Assembly (NCBI RefSeq): GCF_030232265.1
Contig: NZ_JASPJK010000007.1
Location: forward strand, 1-64,000
Reading direction: 5' to 3'
Source: Corynebacterium sp. MSK041
Lineage (GTDB): Bacteria; Actinomycetota; Actinomycetes; Mycobacteriales; Mycobacteriaceae
Length of the DNA: 64,000 nucleotides
Part shown: positions 1 through 9,185 of the stretch, piece after piece
How positions within the stretch are numbered: position 1 is the stretch's first letter
Layout of the letters: each line of letters opens with the position of its first letter
The notes under the pieces: model-generated
Seen by the model: only the letters and a program-made list of their open reading frames with translations
What the model was told of the DNA's origin: nothing
Databases searched by the model: none
Program-made: the position numbers and the translations under genes

Positions 1-62
1 GAATTCGACGGAATACTTTCTGGGCATAGTGCCAATCCTTCCTTAGCAGAGGTAGGAACTAA

Positions 63-275
63 ACCCAGGACGCTTCAGTTTCATGGCACACGGCTCGCCA
101 ATGGACCCAGCAGGCCCGCCGTGCGGGAAACATCCCAGAACCTGTGCCTGAAGACTTGGCCGCCGAAAACGCGAGGCTACGCCGTGAAAATCAAGAGCTA
201 CGCGACACTAACGAGCTGCTGAAGGCTGCCTCGGCTTTTTTCGCGTCGGAACTCGACCCGAAACGTCGGAAATGA
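63..275 (+). pseudogene. IS3-family transposase OrfA, 3' remnant
   Basis: About 70 codons of the OrfA frame can be read up to a TGA at 273-275. They include a helix-turn-helix-like piece (SWHTARQWTQQARR) and then a charged leucine-zipper stretch (ENARLRRENQELRDTNELLK), which is the usual C-terminal end of IS3 OrfA. In this frame a TAA at 60-62 blocks further reading, so the N-terminus is missing or out of frame near the window edge. OrfB overlaps by ATGA and lies in the -1 frame. A run of six T (236-241) sits where a -1 slip would fuse the two frames without meeting a stop. The element is probably damaged, though the slip site is intact. Confidence 0.6.
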
Positions 276-1192
276 TCCGGTTCATCGATAAATACCGGAA
301 TCGTTTCTCTGTCGAGTTCATTTGTAAGACGTTGAAGAATAACCGGGCTGGTGGGTTTATCACCTCGCGTGGTTATCGCCAGTCCAAGGCCCGTGGATTA
401 AGTGCTCGTCGCCTTCGCGATGCTGTGCTGATCGACCGCATTAGAACTGTTCATCGGGATAATTACGGCGTCTACGGCGTGCGGAAAATGTGGCATGCTC
501 TCCGCCGCGACGGAATTGATATCGGGCGTGAACAAACCGCCCGGCTGATGCGCTTGGCCGGTGTTTCTGGCAAAGGCAAAGGCGGATCACCTATCACAAC
601 CCGAAAAGCTAACGTGCCTGATCTGCGCCCGGACTTAGTCGAGCGTGAATTCAAAGCTCAGGGCCCGAATAAACTGTGGGTGGCCGACATTACGTATGTG
701 CGCACGAAGAAAGGCTTTGTGTACGCCGCGTTTGTCACCGACGTTTACTCTCGACGGATCGTTGGGTGGGCGTTATCAGATTCCATGCGCACCGAAGCAC
801 TGCCGTTGCAAGCTCTCAAGCAGGCGATCGTGTGTGCTGAGGAAACAACAGGTCTCATTCACCATTCGGATCACGGATCGCAGTACGTCAGCGTGGTCTA
901 CAACGAGCGACTTACCCAACACGGCATTACAGCTTCCACCGGAACTGTCGGTGACTCCTACGACAATGCTCTTGCTGAAAACGTCAACGGATCCTACAAG
1001 AACGAGCTGATCCATACCCGCAGGTGGAATGACGTTGTCGAGGTAGAAATCGCGACGTTCGAGTGGGTGTCATGGTGGAACGAGACAAGGCTTCACCAAA
1101 GCTTGGGATACCGAACCCCGGTCGAGGTGGAAACCGAATTTTGGAAGCAGAACCCGCCCCAAGCAAAAATAGAAATCAAGGCAAATGCCTAG
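272..1192 (+). CDS. IS3-family transposase OrfB (DDE integrase core)
   Basis: This is the catalytic half of an IS3-type transposase, 306 residues, full length for the family. It has an N-terminal HTH_21 region (YGVYGVRKMWHAL) and an rve integrase core. The three DDE residues are visible in WVADITYV, IHHSDHGSQY and ALAENVNGSYK, and the end carries the usual WWNETRLHQSLGY block. It would normally be made as an OrfAB fusion by -1 frameshifting at the T-run 236-241. The upstream orfA is incomplete, so autonomous movement is doubtful. Terminal inverted repeats could not be placed: 1193-1287 shows no clear end. Confidence 0.93.
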   Translation: MIRFIDKYRNRFSVEFICKTLKNNRAGGFITSRGYRQSKARGLSARRLRDAVLIDRIRTVHRDNYGVYGVRKMWHALRRDGIDIGREQTARLMRLAGVSGKGKGGSPITTRKANVPDLRPDLVEREFKAQGPNKLWVADITYVRTKKGFVYAAFVTDVYSRRIVGWALSDSMRTEALPLQALKQAIVCAEETTGLIHHSDHGSQYVSVVYNERLTQHGITASTGTVGDSYDNALAENVNGSYKNELIHTRRWNDVVEVEIATFEWVSWWNETRLHQSLGYRTPVEVETEFWKQNPPQAKIEIKANA

Positions 1193-1287
1193 GAACAAAA
1201 CTCGGGGCACTTCACTGCCCACGCGGGCACCTGGTATCCAACACCATCCACCTCTACGGAGCTATGACACTCCTGTATGGGAGTTCA

Positions 1288-2793
1288 TTAGCGCAGGATG
1301 TCGCGGCCGTACTTCAGTGCGGCCGTGAGTAGGCCTGCCCATTTCTCGGGAGCCAGGCCTTCCGGGCCACCGATGGGCACGATGCGCTGTTCGGCGACGG
1401 TGCGGGACTCGGTGTACTTGAGCAGGCCCCCGTCACCGTGGCGGCGGCCTACGCCGGAGCGCTTCCAGCCGCCCATGGGGGCGCCGATGGAGGACCAACC
1501 AGCGGAGTAGCCCTCGTTGATGTTCACGGTGCCGGCTTCGAGGTGACGCGCGATCTCCTGCGCGGTGGAGCTCTTGCCGAAGATGGACGCGTTCAGGCCG
1601 TACTCGGTGTCGTTGGCCTTCGCGATTGCCTCCTCATGCGAGTCGACGACCTCGATGTACACCACCGGACCGAACACCTCTTCGCGGTACAGGCGTGCGT
1701 CCTCGGGGACGTTCAACAGCACGGTCGGGGCGTAGAAGTTAGGCCCGATGTTCGGCAGGCGCTTGCCACCGGTGGCGACGGTAGCGCCCTTAGCCACGGC
1801 ATCGTCGACGAATTCGGCGACGGTATCGGCGTGGTCTGCGGAGATGAGGGAGCCCATGTCGATGTCCCAGTCGTGGCCCGCGCCGATCTTCATCTTCTCC
1901 ACGCACCGCACGAACGCCGGGATAAACCGATCCGCCACGTCACGGTGGACGTACATGCGCTCAATGGAGATGCACAGCTGGCCCGTGTTGGAGAAGCATG
2001 CGTGGCGTACGCCAGATACAGCCTTGTCGACGTCCACATCCGCCGTCACAATCAACGGATTCTTCCCACCCAGCTCACCGGAGAAACCGATGAGGCGTTC
2101 ACCGGCCTGGGCAGCGAGTTTGGCACCGGTGGCGGAGGAACCAGTGAACATGAGGTAATCGACTTGCTCCACGAGAGCTTGGCCCACTTCGCGGCCGGAG
2201 CCAGGGATGACGGTGAGGACGTCCTTGGGCAGACCTGCTTCGGCGAGCAGTTCAGCGGCGCGCAGCGAGGTCAGCGGAGTGTTGGAGTCCGGCTTCAGCA
2301 CCACGGTGTTACCGGCCAGGATCGCGGGGATGGCGTCCGAAATGGCCAGCACCAGCGGGTAGTTCCATGGGGCGATGATGCCTACAACGCCGACGGGGGC
2401 GTACTGGACCTGCGTCTTGGTGGCAATCGGCAATGCCACCTTCGCGCGGTCCGGCGACAGGAGTTTCTCCGCGCGGTAGGCGTAGTGGCGGGCAGTCAAC
2501 GCGTTATCAAGCACCTCTTCGAAGGCGGCGCGACGGTTCTTGCCGTTCTCGTCCTGGATGATGTCCAGGAGTTCGTTCTGGTGCTTGAGCACCAGGTCGT
2601 GGTAGCGCAGCATGATCTTCTTGCGCTCTTTGACCGGGGTGGCTGCCCACTCGGGCTGCTTGGCGCGGGCGCGCTCCACGATCTGCGTGGCAGTTTCAGC
2701 GCCGTAGTAGTTCGTGGTGCCGACGATGGTGCCGTCGGCAGGGTTCTTGATTGTGATGGTCGTGTCAGAATCATTGTGCAGGCGCGTTGTCAT
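1288..2793 (-). CDS. gabD2: Succinic semialdehyde dehydrogenase, GabD2 type
   Basis: An aldehyde dehydrogenase superfamily protein of 501 residues that probably oxidises succinic semialdehyde to succinate with NAD(P)+ in the cytoplasm. The Rossmann and active-site signatures are present: APWNYPL, FTGSSATGAKLA, the general-base Glu in FSGELGGKNP and the nucleophile Cys in SNTGQLCISIERMY. The flanks of that Cys and the C-terminal block (SGVGRRHGDGGLLKYTES) match mycobacterial GabD2 more than other ALDH groups. The ATG follows a strong GGGGGA ribosome-binding site. It stands alone between the IS3 remnant and an M20 peptidase gene. The substrate is inferred from the family. Confidence 0.85.
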   Translation of the reverse strand: MTTRLHNDSDTTITIKNPADGTIVGTTNYYGAETATQIVERARAKQPEWAATPVKERKKIMLRYHDLVLKHQNELLDIIQDENGKNRRAAFEEVLDNALTARHYAYRAEKLLSPDRAKVALPIATKTQVQYAPVGVVGIIAPWNYPLVLAISDAIPAILAGNTVVLKPDSNTPLTSLRAAELLAEAGLPKDVLTVIPGSGREVGQALVEQVDYLMFTGSSATGAKLAAQAGERLIGFSGELGGKNPLIVTADVDVDKAVSGVRHACFSNTGQLCISIERMYVHRDVADRFIPAFVRCVEKMKIGAGHDWDIDMGSLISADHADTVAEFVDDAVAKGATVATGGKRLPNIGPNFYAPTVLLNVPEDARLYREEVFGPVVYIEVVDSHEEAIAKANDTEYGLNASIFGKSSTAQEIARHLEAGTVNINEGYSAGWSSIGAPMGGWKRSGVGRRHGDGGLLKYTESRTVAEQRIVPIGGPEGLAPEKWAGLLTAALKYGRDILR

Positions 2794-2867
2794 AGTCCCC
2801 CAAGATAATGCACTTCTGCCTTTCGGGGCAGGGGGTTCGGGAGAAAACTTTCGCCTTGGAACGCGAA

Positions 2868-4166
2868 TTAGAACACGAACTTGTGCACCAAAGAGCGGTA
2901 CGCCTTCGCGGTCAGTTCCACATCTTCGATCTCAACGTATTCATCGTGCGAGTGCAGTTGGTCGAGTACTTCACCGAACCCACGACCAGCAGCGTGCAGA
3001 GCAAAACCGTAGCCCACTCCACCTTTGCGGCGGCCGAAGCGGAGGTCGGAACCACCGGCGGCAATCGTCGGCACGACGGGCACGCCGGGGAAGAACTCCC
3101 CGAAGGTTTCCACGATCGCCTCGTACAGCGGCCCGGAGGCGGGGGATACGGTGGCGTCTTCAGTGATCAAGTGCTCGATTTCCACCCGGTCCGCCAAATC
3201 GCCGAGCGCTTCCCGCAGTACCTCGTCGACTTCCTCCTGCGTCTGCCCAGGCAGCGGACGGATGTCCAGTTCAACGTACGCGTTCGACGGCAGCACGTTG
3301 ATGGCTCCACCGGCACGGATCACGGTCGGCGCCACGGTGAGGTGGCTCATGGCGTGGGAGTAGCGGGCAAGAGGGCCAAGCGCCTCATAGTTTTCCCCGC
3401 GGAGCAGCTGCTGCTCCGTCGAGGGGTCGAAGCGGAAGGCACGGACGTAGCCTTGCCACAGGTCATCGGAGACAACAGGGGGCTCGATGCTAGCCAGTCG
3501 ACGCGCAACTTCGCCCACCAGCCCCACGGTCAGCTCCCGCCCATATGGCGCAGACCCGTGGCCGGCGTCGCCGTGGATAGTGATGCGCCGTTGCGCCGCA
3601 CCCTTCTCACCCACGACCACAACGAGAGCGTCGGGCAGGTGGGACCCAGAGGTCTCGGAGAGGCAGTTGCGCCAGCTGAACGCGTCCGGCTCGTGTTCGG
3701 CGATCCAGCCGGCGCCGAGTCCACCGCGGGCCTCCTCATCAGCGCAGCCCACGAAGGTCAGGGTGCCGCGCGGCCGCTGCGCCGACTGCGCCACTTCGCG
3801 CGTGACCGCCGCCATCGCCGCGGTGATGAACAGCATGTCCATCGCGCCCCGCCCGTAGATACGTCCGTTCTCAATTTCCGCGCCGAACGGATCCTTCGTC
3901 CATTTTGGCTTATCCACGGGCACCACATCCGTATGCCCCAACAACGTCAACGGCTCCGCCTCAGGGTCCGCCCCTTCGACGGTGAATGCGACGGACACGC
4001 GACCGGGGTGCGGCTCAAAACGCTGTACTTTCACATCCGTGCCGGCAAAGAACTCTTCCAGGGTCTCAGCGTTGCGTACCTCCTGGCCGGAATCCGGGGT
4101 GAGGTCATTGACGCAGGCGTTGCGGATGAGTTGGCGTAGCAGATCAATGGTGGTTTGTTCAGTCAA
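2868..4166 (-). CDS. M20 family metallopeptidase
   Basis: A zinc-dependent amidohydrolase or dipeptidase of about 432 residues. The first metal-binding block is TLLGHTDVVP followed by GRGAMDM, and the second is CADEEARGG. A dimerisation lid lies in the middle and a C-terminal His is in YGFALHAAG. The open frame extends to 4352, but that extension lies entirely inside the upstream lipoprotein gene. The likely start is TTG at 4166, placed 6 bases after AAGGAGG and overlapping the last codons of the lipoprotein gene by 8 bases, which suggests translational coupling. It is related to the DapE/ArgE group, and to mycobacterial M20 peptidases whose substrate is unknown. Confidence 0.85.
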   Translation of the reverse strand: MTEQTTIDLLRQLIRNACVNDLTPDSGQEVRNAETLEEFFAGTDVKVQRFEPHPGRVSVAFTVEGADPEAEPLTLLGHTDVVPVDKPKWTKDPFGAEIENGRIYGRGAMDMLFITAAMAAVTREVAQSAQRPRGTLTFVGCADEEARGGLGAGWIAEHEPDAFSWRNCLSETSGSHLPDALVVVVGEKGAAQRRITIHGDAGHGSAPYGRELTVGLVGEVARRLASIEPPVVSDDLWQGYVRAFRFDPSTEQQLLRGENYEALGPLARYSHAMSHLTVAPTVIRAGGAINVLPSNAYVELDIRPLPGQTQEEVDEVLREALGDLADRVEIEHLITEDATVSPASGPLYEAIVETFGEFFPGVPVVPTIAAGGSDLRFGRRKGGVGYGFALHAAGRGFGEVLDQLHSHDEYVEIEDVELTAKAYRSLVHKFVF

Positions 4167-4956
4167 CCTTTGCCTCCTTGAGATAGTCGGCGACCTGGGT
4201 GAGTGCCTCTTGGCAGTCTTCCTCGGAGCCGTCGAGGGAACGGGCAGCGATGGCGATGCCGTACGTGGTCTGGCCAACCGTGATGAAGCCGAATTGGCGG
4301 GTGTGCCATGATCCGTCGGGTGCATCGGACCAGCCGCCCTTGAATGGCACATTATCCAGTTGGCCTAGGCCGTAGCGATGTTCGTCCACAATTTTACGCA
4401 TTTCGACGATCACCGGGTCATCCGCCGGCACCTCCGCCAACTGGTACCCGTACCGCGCCTGACCAGGCAAAGTCCACGATGTGGTGCCCCATGCAGGCTC
4501 CGGGGTGACCGTGACACCACTCTTAGCGATCTCCTCTGACACCAGTCGGCCCGCCTCCGCATCCGAACCAATGCAGACCCACAGCTGATCGGTGGCATCA
4601 TTGTCTGACCACTCGATGGCCGCCTCTGTGAGTCCCTCTAGCGCACTCTCCCCATATGGGCAGTGCTCTTGGGCCACCAACGCAATGGGCACTTTGATGG
4701 TGGACCACGCCGGCATGACGCCCACGGAACCTGCGGTGATGTCCTGTGTGCCGTCGAAAAGCGCCACGCCCACCTGGACACCCTGCTGCTTCTCAATCAC
4801 AGCCACCTTCTTATCCAGGTCGCCCAATTCCAGGTGTGGTCCATCCGGAGCAGCAGACACCGGTCTCAACTCAGGCGACGGCAACTCCTCCAGCCGCGAG
4901 CAACCGCCCAGGAGCACCCCAAAGGCGCCCGCCAGTGCCACATACTGCTTCTTCAC
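4159..4956 (-). CDS. Lipoprotein with class A beta-lactamase-like serine hydrolase fold
   Basis: A 265-residue secreted lipoprotein. The N-terminus is a lipoprotein signal peptide with the lipobox LLGGC (Cys19). The rest carries the three motifs of penicillin-interacting serine hydrolases: SxxK as STIK in MPAWSTIKVPIAL, SDN in WSDNDATDQ, and a KTG-like KGG in VPFKGGWSD. No Glu166-type omega-loop motif is obvious, so beta-lactamase activity is unproven, and a role in cell-wall peptide handling is equally possible. It overlaps the M20 peptidase start downstream and is divergent from amn, so these two genes form an operon. Confidence 0.8.
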   Translation of the reverse strand: MKKQYVALAGAFGVLLGGCSRLEELPSPELRPVSAAPDGPHLELGDLDKKVAVIEKQQGVQVGVALFDGTQDITAGSVGVMPAWSTIKVPIALVAQEHCPYGESALEGLTEAAIEWSDNDATDQLWVCIGSDAEAGRLVSEEIAKSGVTVTPEPAWGTTSWTLPGQARYGYQLAEVPADDPVIVEMRKIVDEHRYGLGQLDNVPFKGGWSDAPDGSWHTRQFGFITVGQTTYGIAIAARSLDGSEEDCQEALTQVADYLKEAKVD

Positions 4957-4983
4957 ACCGAGGATCTTATAGGCTTGGACGGC

Positions 4984-6393
4984 ATGGGGCAGTTGGATGT
5001 AGTGGGAAGTGTGAGTGAGGCCGTCGATAAGCTAAAAGAGCTGTATGCGGCGTCCTGTGCACGCGCGCGTGAATGCGTCGCTACCGGCGACTATGCGCGC
5101 TACAACGAGGTGCTGTACCCGAAAATCGCGGTGCGCATCACTGAATGGAAACCCATCGACCGCTCCCAACCCTTCGGCTATGTCGACGAAGCCGGCACCT
5201 ACTCAGCGGTGATCTCGCGGCCCGACATGATGGAGGCCTACCTGCGCCACCAGCTCGAATGCCTGGCCACCAACTACCCGTGCGAGATCTCGGTCGGCTA
5301 CTCCGACGTGGGCATTCCGCCCGAATACATCCGCGGCCACGGCCCCGTCAGCGAAGCACGCCGCACTGACATCCCGCGCCCCACGCTTGACGACGTCCAC
5401 GATGCCATCATCGACGCCGACTGGGACGCCTTCCACGGCCCCGAAAAACCCCTCTTCCACTTCGGCCCCCAACGTTTCGACATCGCTTGCGAACGGATTG
5501 AGCACTACACCGGCATCGAAGTGGACTCGGTGCAGCGCTACATCCTGTTCACCAACTACGACATGCACACCCGCGAATTCGTGCGCTTCGGCTTGAGCGA
5601 ACTCGCGCGGGAGGGAACCCGGTACACCGCCCTGCTGCTGCCAAATGGGCGACGTATCACGCCCGCTGACGTTGCGTCCGTGGACGAGATGGCTGCTGAC
5701 GTGACCTCCAGCTACCAGATGCCACGCTACGACCTGGTGGCGGAGAACAATTCCGGCGTCACCATGATCAACATTGGCGTGGGGCCGTCCAACGCGAAGA
5801 CCATCACGGACTGTTTGGCGGTGCTCCGCCCCGAGTGCTGGATCATGATCGGGCACTGCGCTGGCCTGGACGCCCGCATGCGGATCGGGGACCTCATCCT
5901 GGGCAACGCCTATGAGCGGCGCGACCACGTGCTGAACAACCATATTGAGCGGGAGCTGCCCATCCCGGCGATCCCAGAGATTCAGCGGACGCTGGAGAAG
6001 ACCGTCAAGCGGGTCTATGGGGATGAGGAGCAGTCCCTCATGCGCACGGGCACGGTGCTGTCCACGGATGACCGCAACTGGGAGTGGCAGACCCCGCGCG
6101 ACCTGTGGGCGTGGCTGCGGGGGTCGACGGCGGTGGCGGTGGACATGGAGTCCTCCACCATCGCGGCGAATGGCTACCGCTACCGCGTGCCGTATGGGAC
6201 GTTGTTGGCGGTGTCGGATCTGCCGTTGCATGCGGTGCCGAAGTTGCCGGCGGCGGCGCAGGCCTTCTACTCCAATTCGAAGGAGGCGCACGTGATGTGT
6301 GCCGTGCGGACGATGGAGAAGTTGGCTAAAAATCCGGAGCGGTTGCGGACACGAAAGTTACGTCGCACACAAGGCGAGGTTCCCTTCCGCTGA
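4984..6393 (+). CDS. amn: AMP nucleosidase
   Basis: Hydrolyses AMP to adenine and ribose 5-phosphate, in purine balance. The 469-residue product (E. coli Amn is about 484) begins MGQLDVVGSVSEAV. It has the Amn N-terminal domain (ARYNEVLYPKIAVRITEW) and a C-terminal nucleoside-phosphorylase fold with GHCAGLDARMRIGD and the ribose-contacting Glu in VDMESSTIAANG. The open frame runs further upstream, but that part is inside the divergent lipoprotein gene. No strong ribosome-binding site precedes the ATG, so the message may be nearly leaderless. A copy of the dispersed 11-mer CGTCGATAAGC lies at 5022. Confidence 0.9.
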   Translation: MGQLDVVGSVSEAVDKLKELYAASCARARECVATGDYARYNEVLYPKIAVRITEWKPIDRSQPFGYVDEAGTYSAVISRPDMMEAYLRHQLECLATNYPCEISVGYSDVGIPPEYIRGHGPVSEARRTDIPRPTLDDVHDAIIDADWDAFHGPEKPLFHFGPQRFDIACERIEHYTGIEVDSVQRYILFTNYDMHTREFVRFGLSELAREGTRYTALLLPNGRRITPADVASVDEMAADVTSSYQMPRYDLVAENNSGVTMINIGVGPSNAKTITDCLAVLRPECWIMIGHCAGLDARMRIGDLILGNAYERRDHVLNNHIERELPIPAIPEIQRTLEKTVKRVYGDEEQSLMRTGTVLSTDDRNWEWQTPRDLWAWLRGSTAVAVDMESSTIAANGYRYRVPYGTLLAVSDLPLHAVPKLPAAAQAFYSNSKEAHVMCAVRTMEKLAKNPERLRTRKLRRTQGEVPFR

Positions 6394-6423
6394 TTTGCCC
6401 ATCCAGGGGGTATCTTTTTCACT

Positions 6424-7623
6424 GTGGAAACCGGTGAGAAGCGCAGTGTAAAACAATTCGCAGGTCAGGCAACGGTGGCGGGTGCGCTGCTTGTTGCGCT
6501 CGTGGTGTTTGTGTACCGGTACTGGGCGAATTTTGAAGAGTACAACAGTGTCTTCAAAACAGACATCCCCCTTGACCTGTGGATTTACCTGCGTGGCGGG
6601 GAGCGTGTCATCGCGGGAGAGGACCTGTACAGCGGGTTCCTTATTTTTGACCTGCCGTTTACCTACCCGCCGTTTTCGGGGCTGCTGTTCGCGTTCTTGA
6701 GCGTGCTCGATGACATCACGGTGACGGTGCTCTGGCACACCATGTCCATCCTGGGGACCCTGCTGGTGCTGTGGTTATGCTTCGTGCGGCTGGGGGTGAA
6801 GATGACGCCGGTGTTTGCCGTCATCCTTCCTGCTTTGGCCGCTTTCTTCCTTCTGGGTACGGAGCCGATGCACGCCACCCTGTTCTGGGGCCAGGTAAAC
6901 ATCCTGCTCATGGTGTTGGTGTGTTTGGATTTCCTGACCGGCAAGTACCGGCTGCCCGGTATCGGGGTGGGTTTGGCTGCCGGGATCAAGCTGACACCGG
7001 CGTTTTTCGGGCTGCTGTTTTTGGTGCAGCGACGGTGGGTGGCGGCGCTCGGGAGTATTGTCACGTTCCTTGTCACCGTCGTCGTGGGGTGGCTTGCGGT
7101 GCCGGACGCGAAGGCCTTCTGGACGGACGCCATGTTCTCCTCCGACCGCGTCGGTGACCACTCGAATCCGGGAGCGCAGTCCATCAAGTCGGTGTTGGTG
7201 CGCGACTTCGGCATTGAGTCCGGTGCGGTGTGGCTGGTGCTGGCCCTTGTCACCGTGGCACTGGTGGCGTGGGCTGCGTGGCTGGCGGTGCAGCGCGATA
7301 ACCTGCCCCTGGCGGTTGGCTTCGTGGGGTTGGGTGCGTGCCTTGTTTCACCGTTTTCTTGGTACCACCACTGGGTATGGATTGTTCCGCTGGGCGTGGC
7401 CATCCTCGTCGGTGTGAATCGTGCCGCGGCGCGCGTCATGCCGGCGCAGCTCGCGGGGTTAGTGTCCTGCCTCGCCTTGTTCCTCGTGATGGTGCCGTTC
7501 TCGGCGGTGAACATCGAACCCATCGTGGGCCAGCTGCGCTCCTCACTGTACGTATACACAGGTCTGGCGCTGATCATTGGCTACATTATCTACGCCCAGA
7601 TCGCGCGCATCCGGCTACGCTAG
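6424..7623 (+). CDS. GT87 family membrane mannosyltransferase-like protein
   Basis: A 399-residue polytopic protein with about ten hydrophobic segments and a GTG start. The first extracellular loop has GERVIAGEDLYSG followed by DLPFTYPPFSG, and the middle has GLAAGIKLTPAF. These are typical of DUF2029/GT87, the actinobacterial polyprenyl-phosphomannose-dependent alpha-mannosyltransferases such as PimE and MptC. It probably adds mannose to phosphatidylinositol mannosides, lipomannan or a related glycan outside the membrane. Which of these it makes cannot be decided here. The gamma-carbonic-anhydrase-like gene follows after 5 bases. Confidence 0.75.
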   Translation: METGEKRSVKQFAGQATVAGALLVALVVFVYRYWANFEEYNSVFKTDIPLDLWIYLRGGERVIAGEDLYSGFLIFDLPFTYPPFSGLLFAFLSVLDDITVTVLWHTMSILGTLLVLWLCFVRLGVKMTPVFAVILPALAAFFLLGTEPMHATLFWGQVNILLMVLVCLDFLTGKYRLPGIGVGLAAGIKLTPAFFGLLFLVQRRWVAALGSIVTFLVTVVVGWLAVPDAKAFWTDAMFSSDRVGDHSNPGAQSIKSVLVRDFGIESGAVWLVLALVTVALVAWAAWLAVQRDNLPLAVGFVGLGACLVSPFSWYHHWVWIVPLGVAILVGVNRAAARVMPAQLAGLVSCLALFLVMVPFSAVNIEPIVGQLRSSLYVYTGLALIIGYIIYAQIARIRLR

Positions 7624-7628
7624 GGCGC

Positions 7629-8153
7629 ATGCTCTACAGCTTCGAAGGTGCGCACCCGGTTATTCACCCGACGGCGTTTGTGGCGAAGGAAGCCACGATC
7701 ATCGGCAACGTCACCATCGGCCCGGACGCGGCGATCTTCCCTGGCGTGGTCATTCGTGGGGACGTCGGCGCCATCCACATCGGCGCCCGCAGCAATGTCC
7801 AGGACGGCAGCGTCATCCACGTCCAAACGGACACGGAGAACGTCATCGGGGAGGACGTGACCATCGGCCACCTCGCCATGGCCCATGGGGAGCGCATCGG
7901 CAACGGCACCCTCATCGGCATGGGTGCCACAGTCCTCGCGTACTCCACCATCGGCGCAGGCTGCATCATTGGGGGTGGGGCAGTGGTCCTTGAAGGTCAC
8001 GACATCCCGGACGGCTCCCTCGCAGCCGGCGTTCCCGCCAAAGTCCGCCGCGAACTCAGCGCAGAGGAGCGCGCCGGGCTGATCACCCACGCAGCGAAGT
8101 ACGTGGACCTAGGGCGTCGCCACCGCGAGGGGCTCACGGAGTACCAGGTCTAG
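7629..8153 (+). CDS. Gamma-carbonic anhydrase family protein (left-handed beta-helix)
   Basis: A 174-residue hexapeptide-repeat protein. Regular I-G-x-x-x-x-I repeats run from about residue 20 to 140. The three metal-binding His of gamma-carbonic anhydrases are present: one in SVIHVQTD and two in IGHLAMAHG. The short C-terminal helix ends in EYQV. It may hydrate CO2 or act as a related metal-dependent acyl enzyme: many family members (YrdA, PaaY type) have weak or unknown activity. It starts just after the GT87 gene. Its last 45 bases overlap the end of the convergent ROK gene. Confidence 0.8.
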   Translation: MLYSFEGAHPVIHPTAFVAKEATIIGNVTIGPDAAIFPGVVIRGDVGAIHIGARSNVQDGSVIHVQTDTENVIGEDVTIGHLAMAHGERIGNGTLIGMGATVLAYSTIGAGCIIGGGAVVLEGHDIPDGSLAAGVPAKVRRELSAEERAGLITHAAKYVDLGRRHREGLTEYQV

Positions 8154-9164
8154 GGCCACAGCCCGGGCAATATCGCGCACCATTTCGCGGTGCGTGGGAA
8201 TCATCCGCAGGGACGCGTTCGGCAGGGCGGAGCGGACGGAGCGGGCGAAGAGGGAGGGGGCCAAGGGGTCGTCGATAAGCGCGGAACCTGCGACAACCAA
8301 CGCGGGAGTCGAGTGCTCTTTCATGAGCTCTGCGGCGAGCTCGCCAAGTTTCTGCGCGCGCGCATCAAGCTTTTTGCGTAACGACGCATCCCCCGACGCC
8401 GCCTTAACCGCCTCAACCAGCGCCTGGCCGCCGAGCACCCCACGGGTGGTCAGATCCGGCCGGTCAACCGCGATGGGCAGCACTCCCTTGTCCTGAGTGA
8501 CGGCCGCACCGATGGAATCGTCCGCGAACAGGGCCATCATCGGCGCACCATCCACCGTCAGTGCGGACTGGATCTCTGAACCGATGATCGCGGACACCGC
8601 CGACGTCACCTGCACGGGCACCGAGAACTGCTCTCGCATCTCGGAGCCGAACGGCGCATCTGTCCACCCCAGGTTCGGCGCGTTGACCACGCCGTCGGGG
8701 CTGACACTACCGGACGTGGTCACCCCCACCGTGGCCAGCGGGCGCCCCAAGTCCGCCATGAGGCGGTTGAGCCCAGCCATGATGTGCTGGATGAAGTCGT
8801 CCTGGCTCATATCGGCGACGTGGATGTCCAGTTCGGAGTCGCGGATGGTGCGGCCTTTGATGTCAAAGAGCGCGATGTAGGTGGAACCAGTACCCACGGC
8901 GATGCCGGCGTGGATGGCGGGCGTGTCTGTCAGCTCTAGCGGGATGATGGGGCGACCGCGGCCCTGGGAGCGGGTGAGGTCGGTGCGCTCGGTGACGTAC
9001 CCGGCCCTCATGAGTGCGGCGATGGCCCGAGTGACGGTGGGCTGTGAGAGGCCGGTTGCGGTGACGAGCTCACTGCGGGAGGTCACCTGGTTGAGCCGCA
9101 CGAGGTGAAGGCATTTTGCCGTCGGGTTGTGCGGGCGCGAGAAGGCGGACCACTGGGTCTTCAT
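8109..9164 (-). CDS. ROK family transcriptional regulator
   Basis: A 351-residue protein with an N-terminal winged helix (SRSELVTATGLSQPTVTRAIAAL, about residues 29-52) and a sugar-kinase-like ROK domain (GIAVGTGSTYIALFDIKG; VGVTTSGSVSPDG). The Cys-rich zinc motif of many ROK proteins (CxCGxxGC) is absent. The stretch where a ROK active-site Gly/Asp block would lie reads APNLGWTDAPFG. It is therefore more likely a DNA-binding regulator than a glucokinase, and its sugar ligand is unknown. It follows the sirtuin gene by 21 bases in the same direction. Its 3' end overlaps the convergent gene for 45 bases. An 11-mer repeat copy is at 8270. Confidence 0.82.
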   Translation of the reverse strand: MKTQWSAFSRPHNPTAKCLHLVRLNQVTSRSELVTATGLSQPTVTRAIAALMRAGYVTERTDLTRSQGRGRPIIPLELTDTPAIHAGIAVGTGSTYIALFDIKGRTIRDSELDIHVADMSQDDFIQHIMAGLNRLMADLGRPLATVGVTTSGSVSPDGVVNAPNLGWTDAPFGSEMREQFSVPVQVTSAVSAIIGSEIQSALTVDGAPMMALFADDSIGAAVTQDKGVLPIAVDRPDLTTRGVLGGQALVEAVKAASGDASLRKKLDARAQKLGELAAELMKEHSTPALVVAGSALIDDPLAPSLFARSVRSALPNASLRMIPTHREMVRDIARAVALDLVLREPLAVATP

Positions 9165-9185
9165 AGCGAATATATTACGGCCTAC

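Noticed and set aside
1438..2808. Long plus-strand frame opposite gabD2
   Set aside because: A GC-rich shadow frame with no recognisable protein; gabD2 on the other strand is complete.
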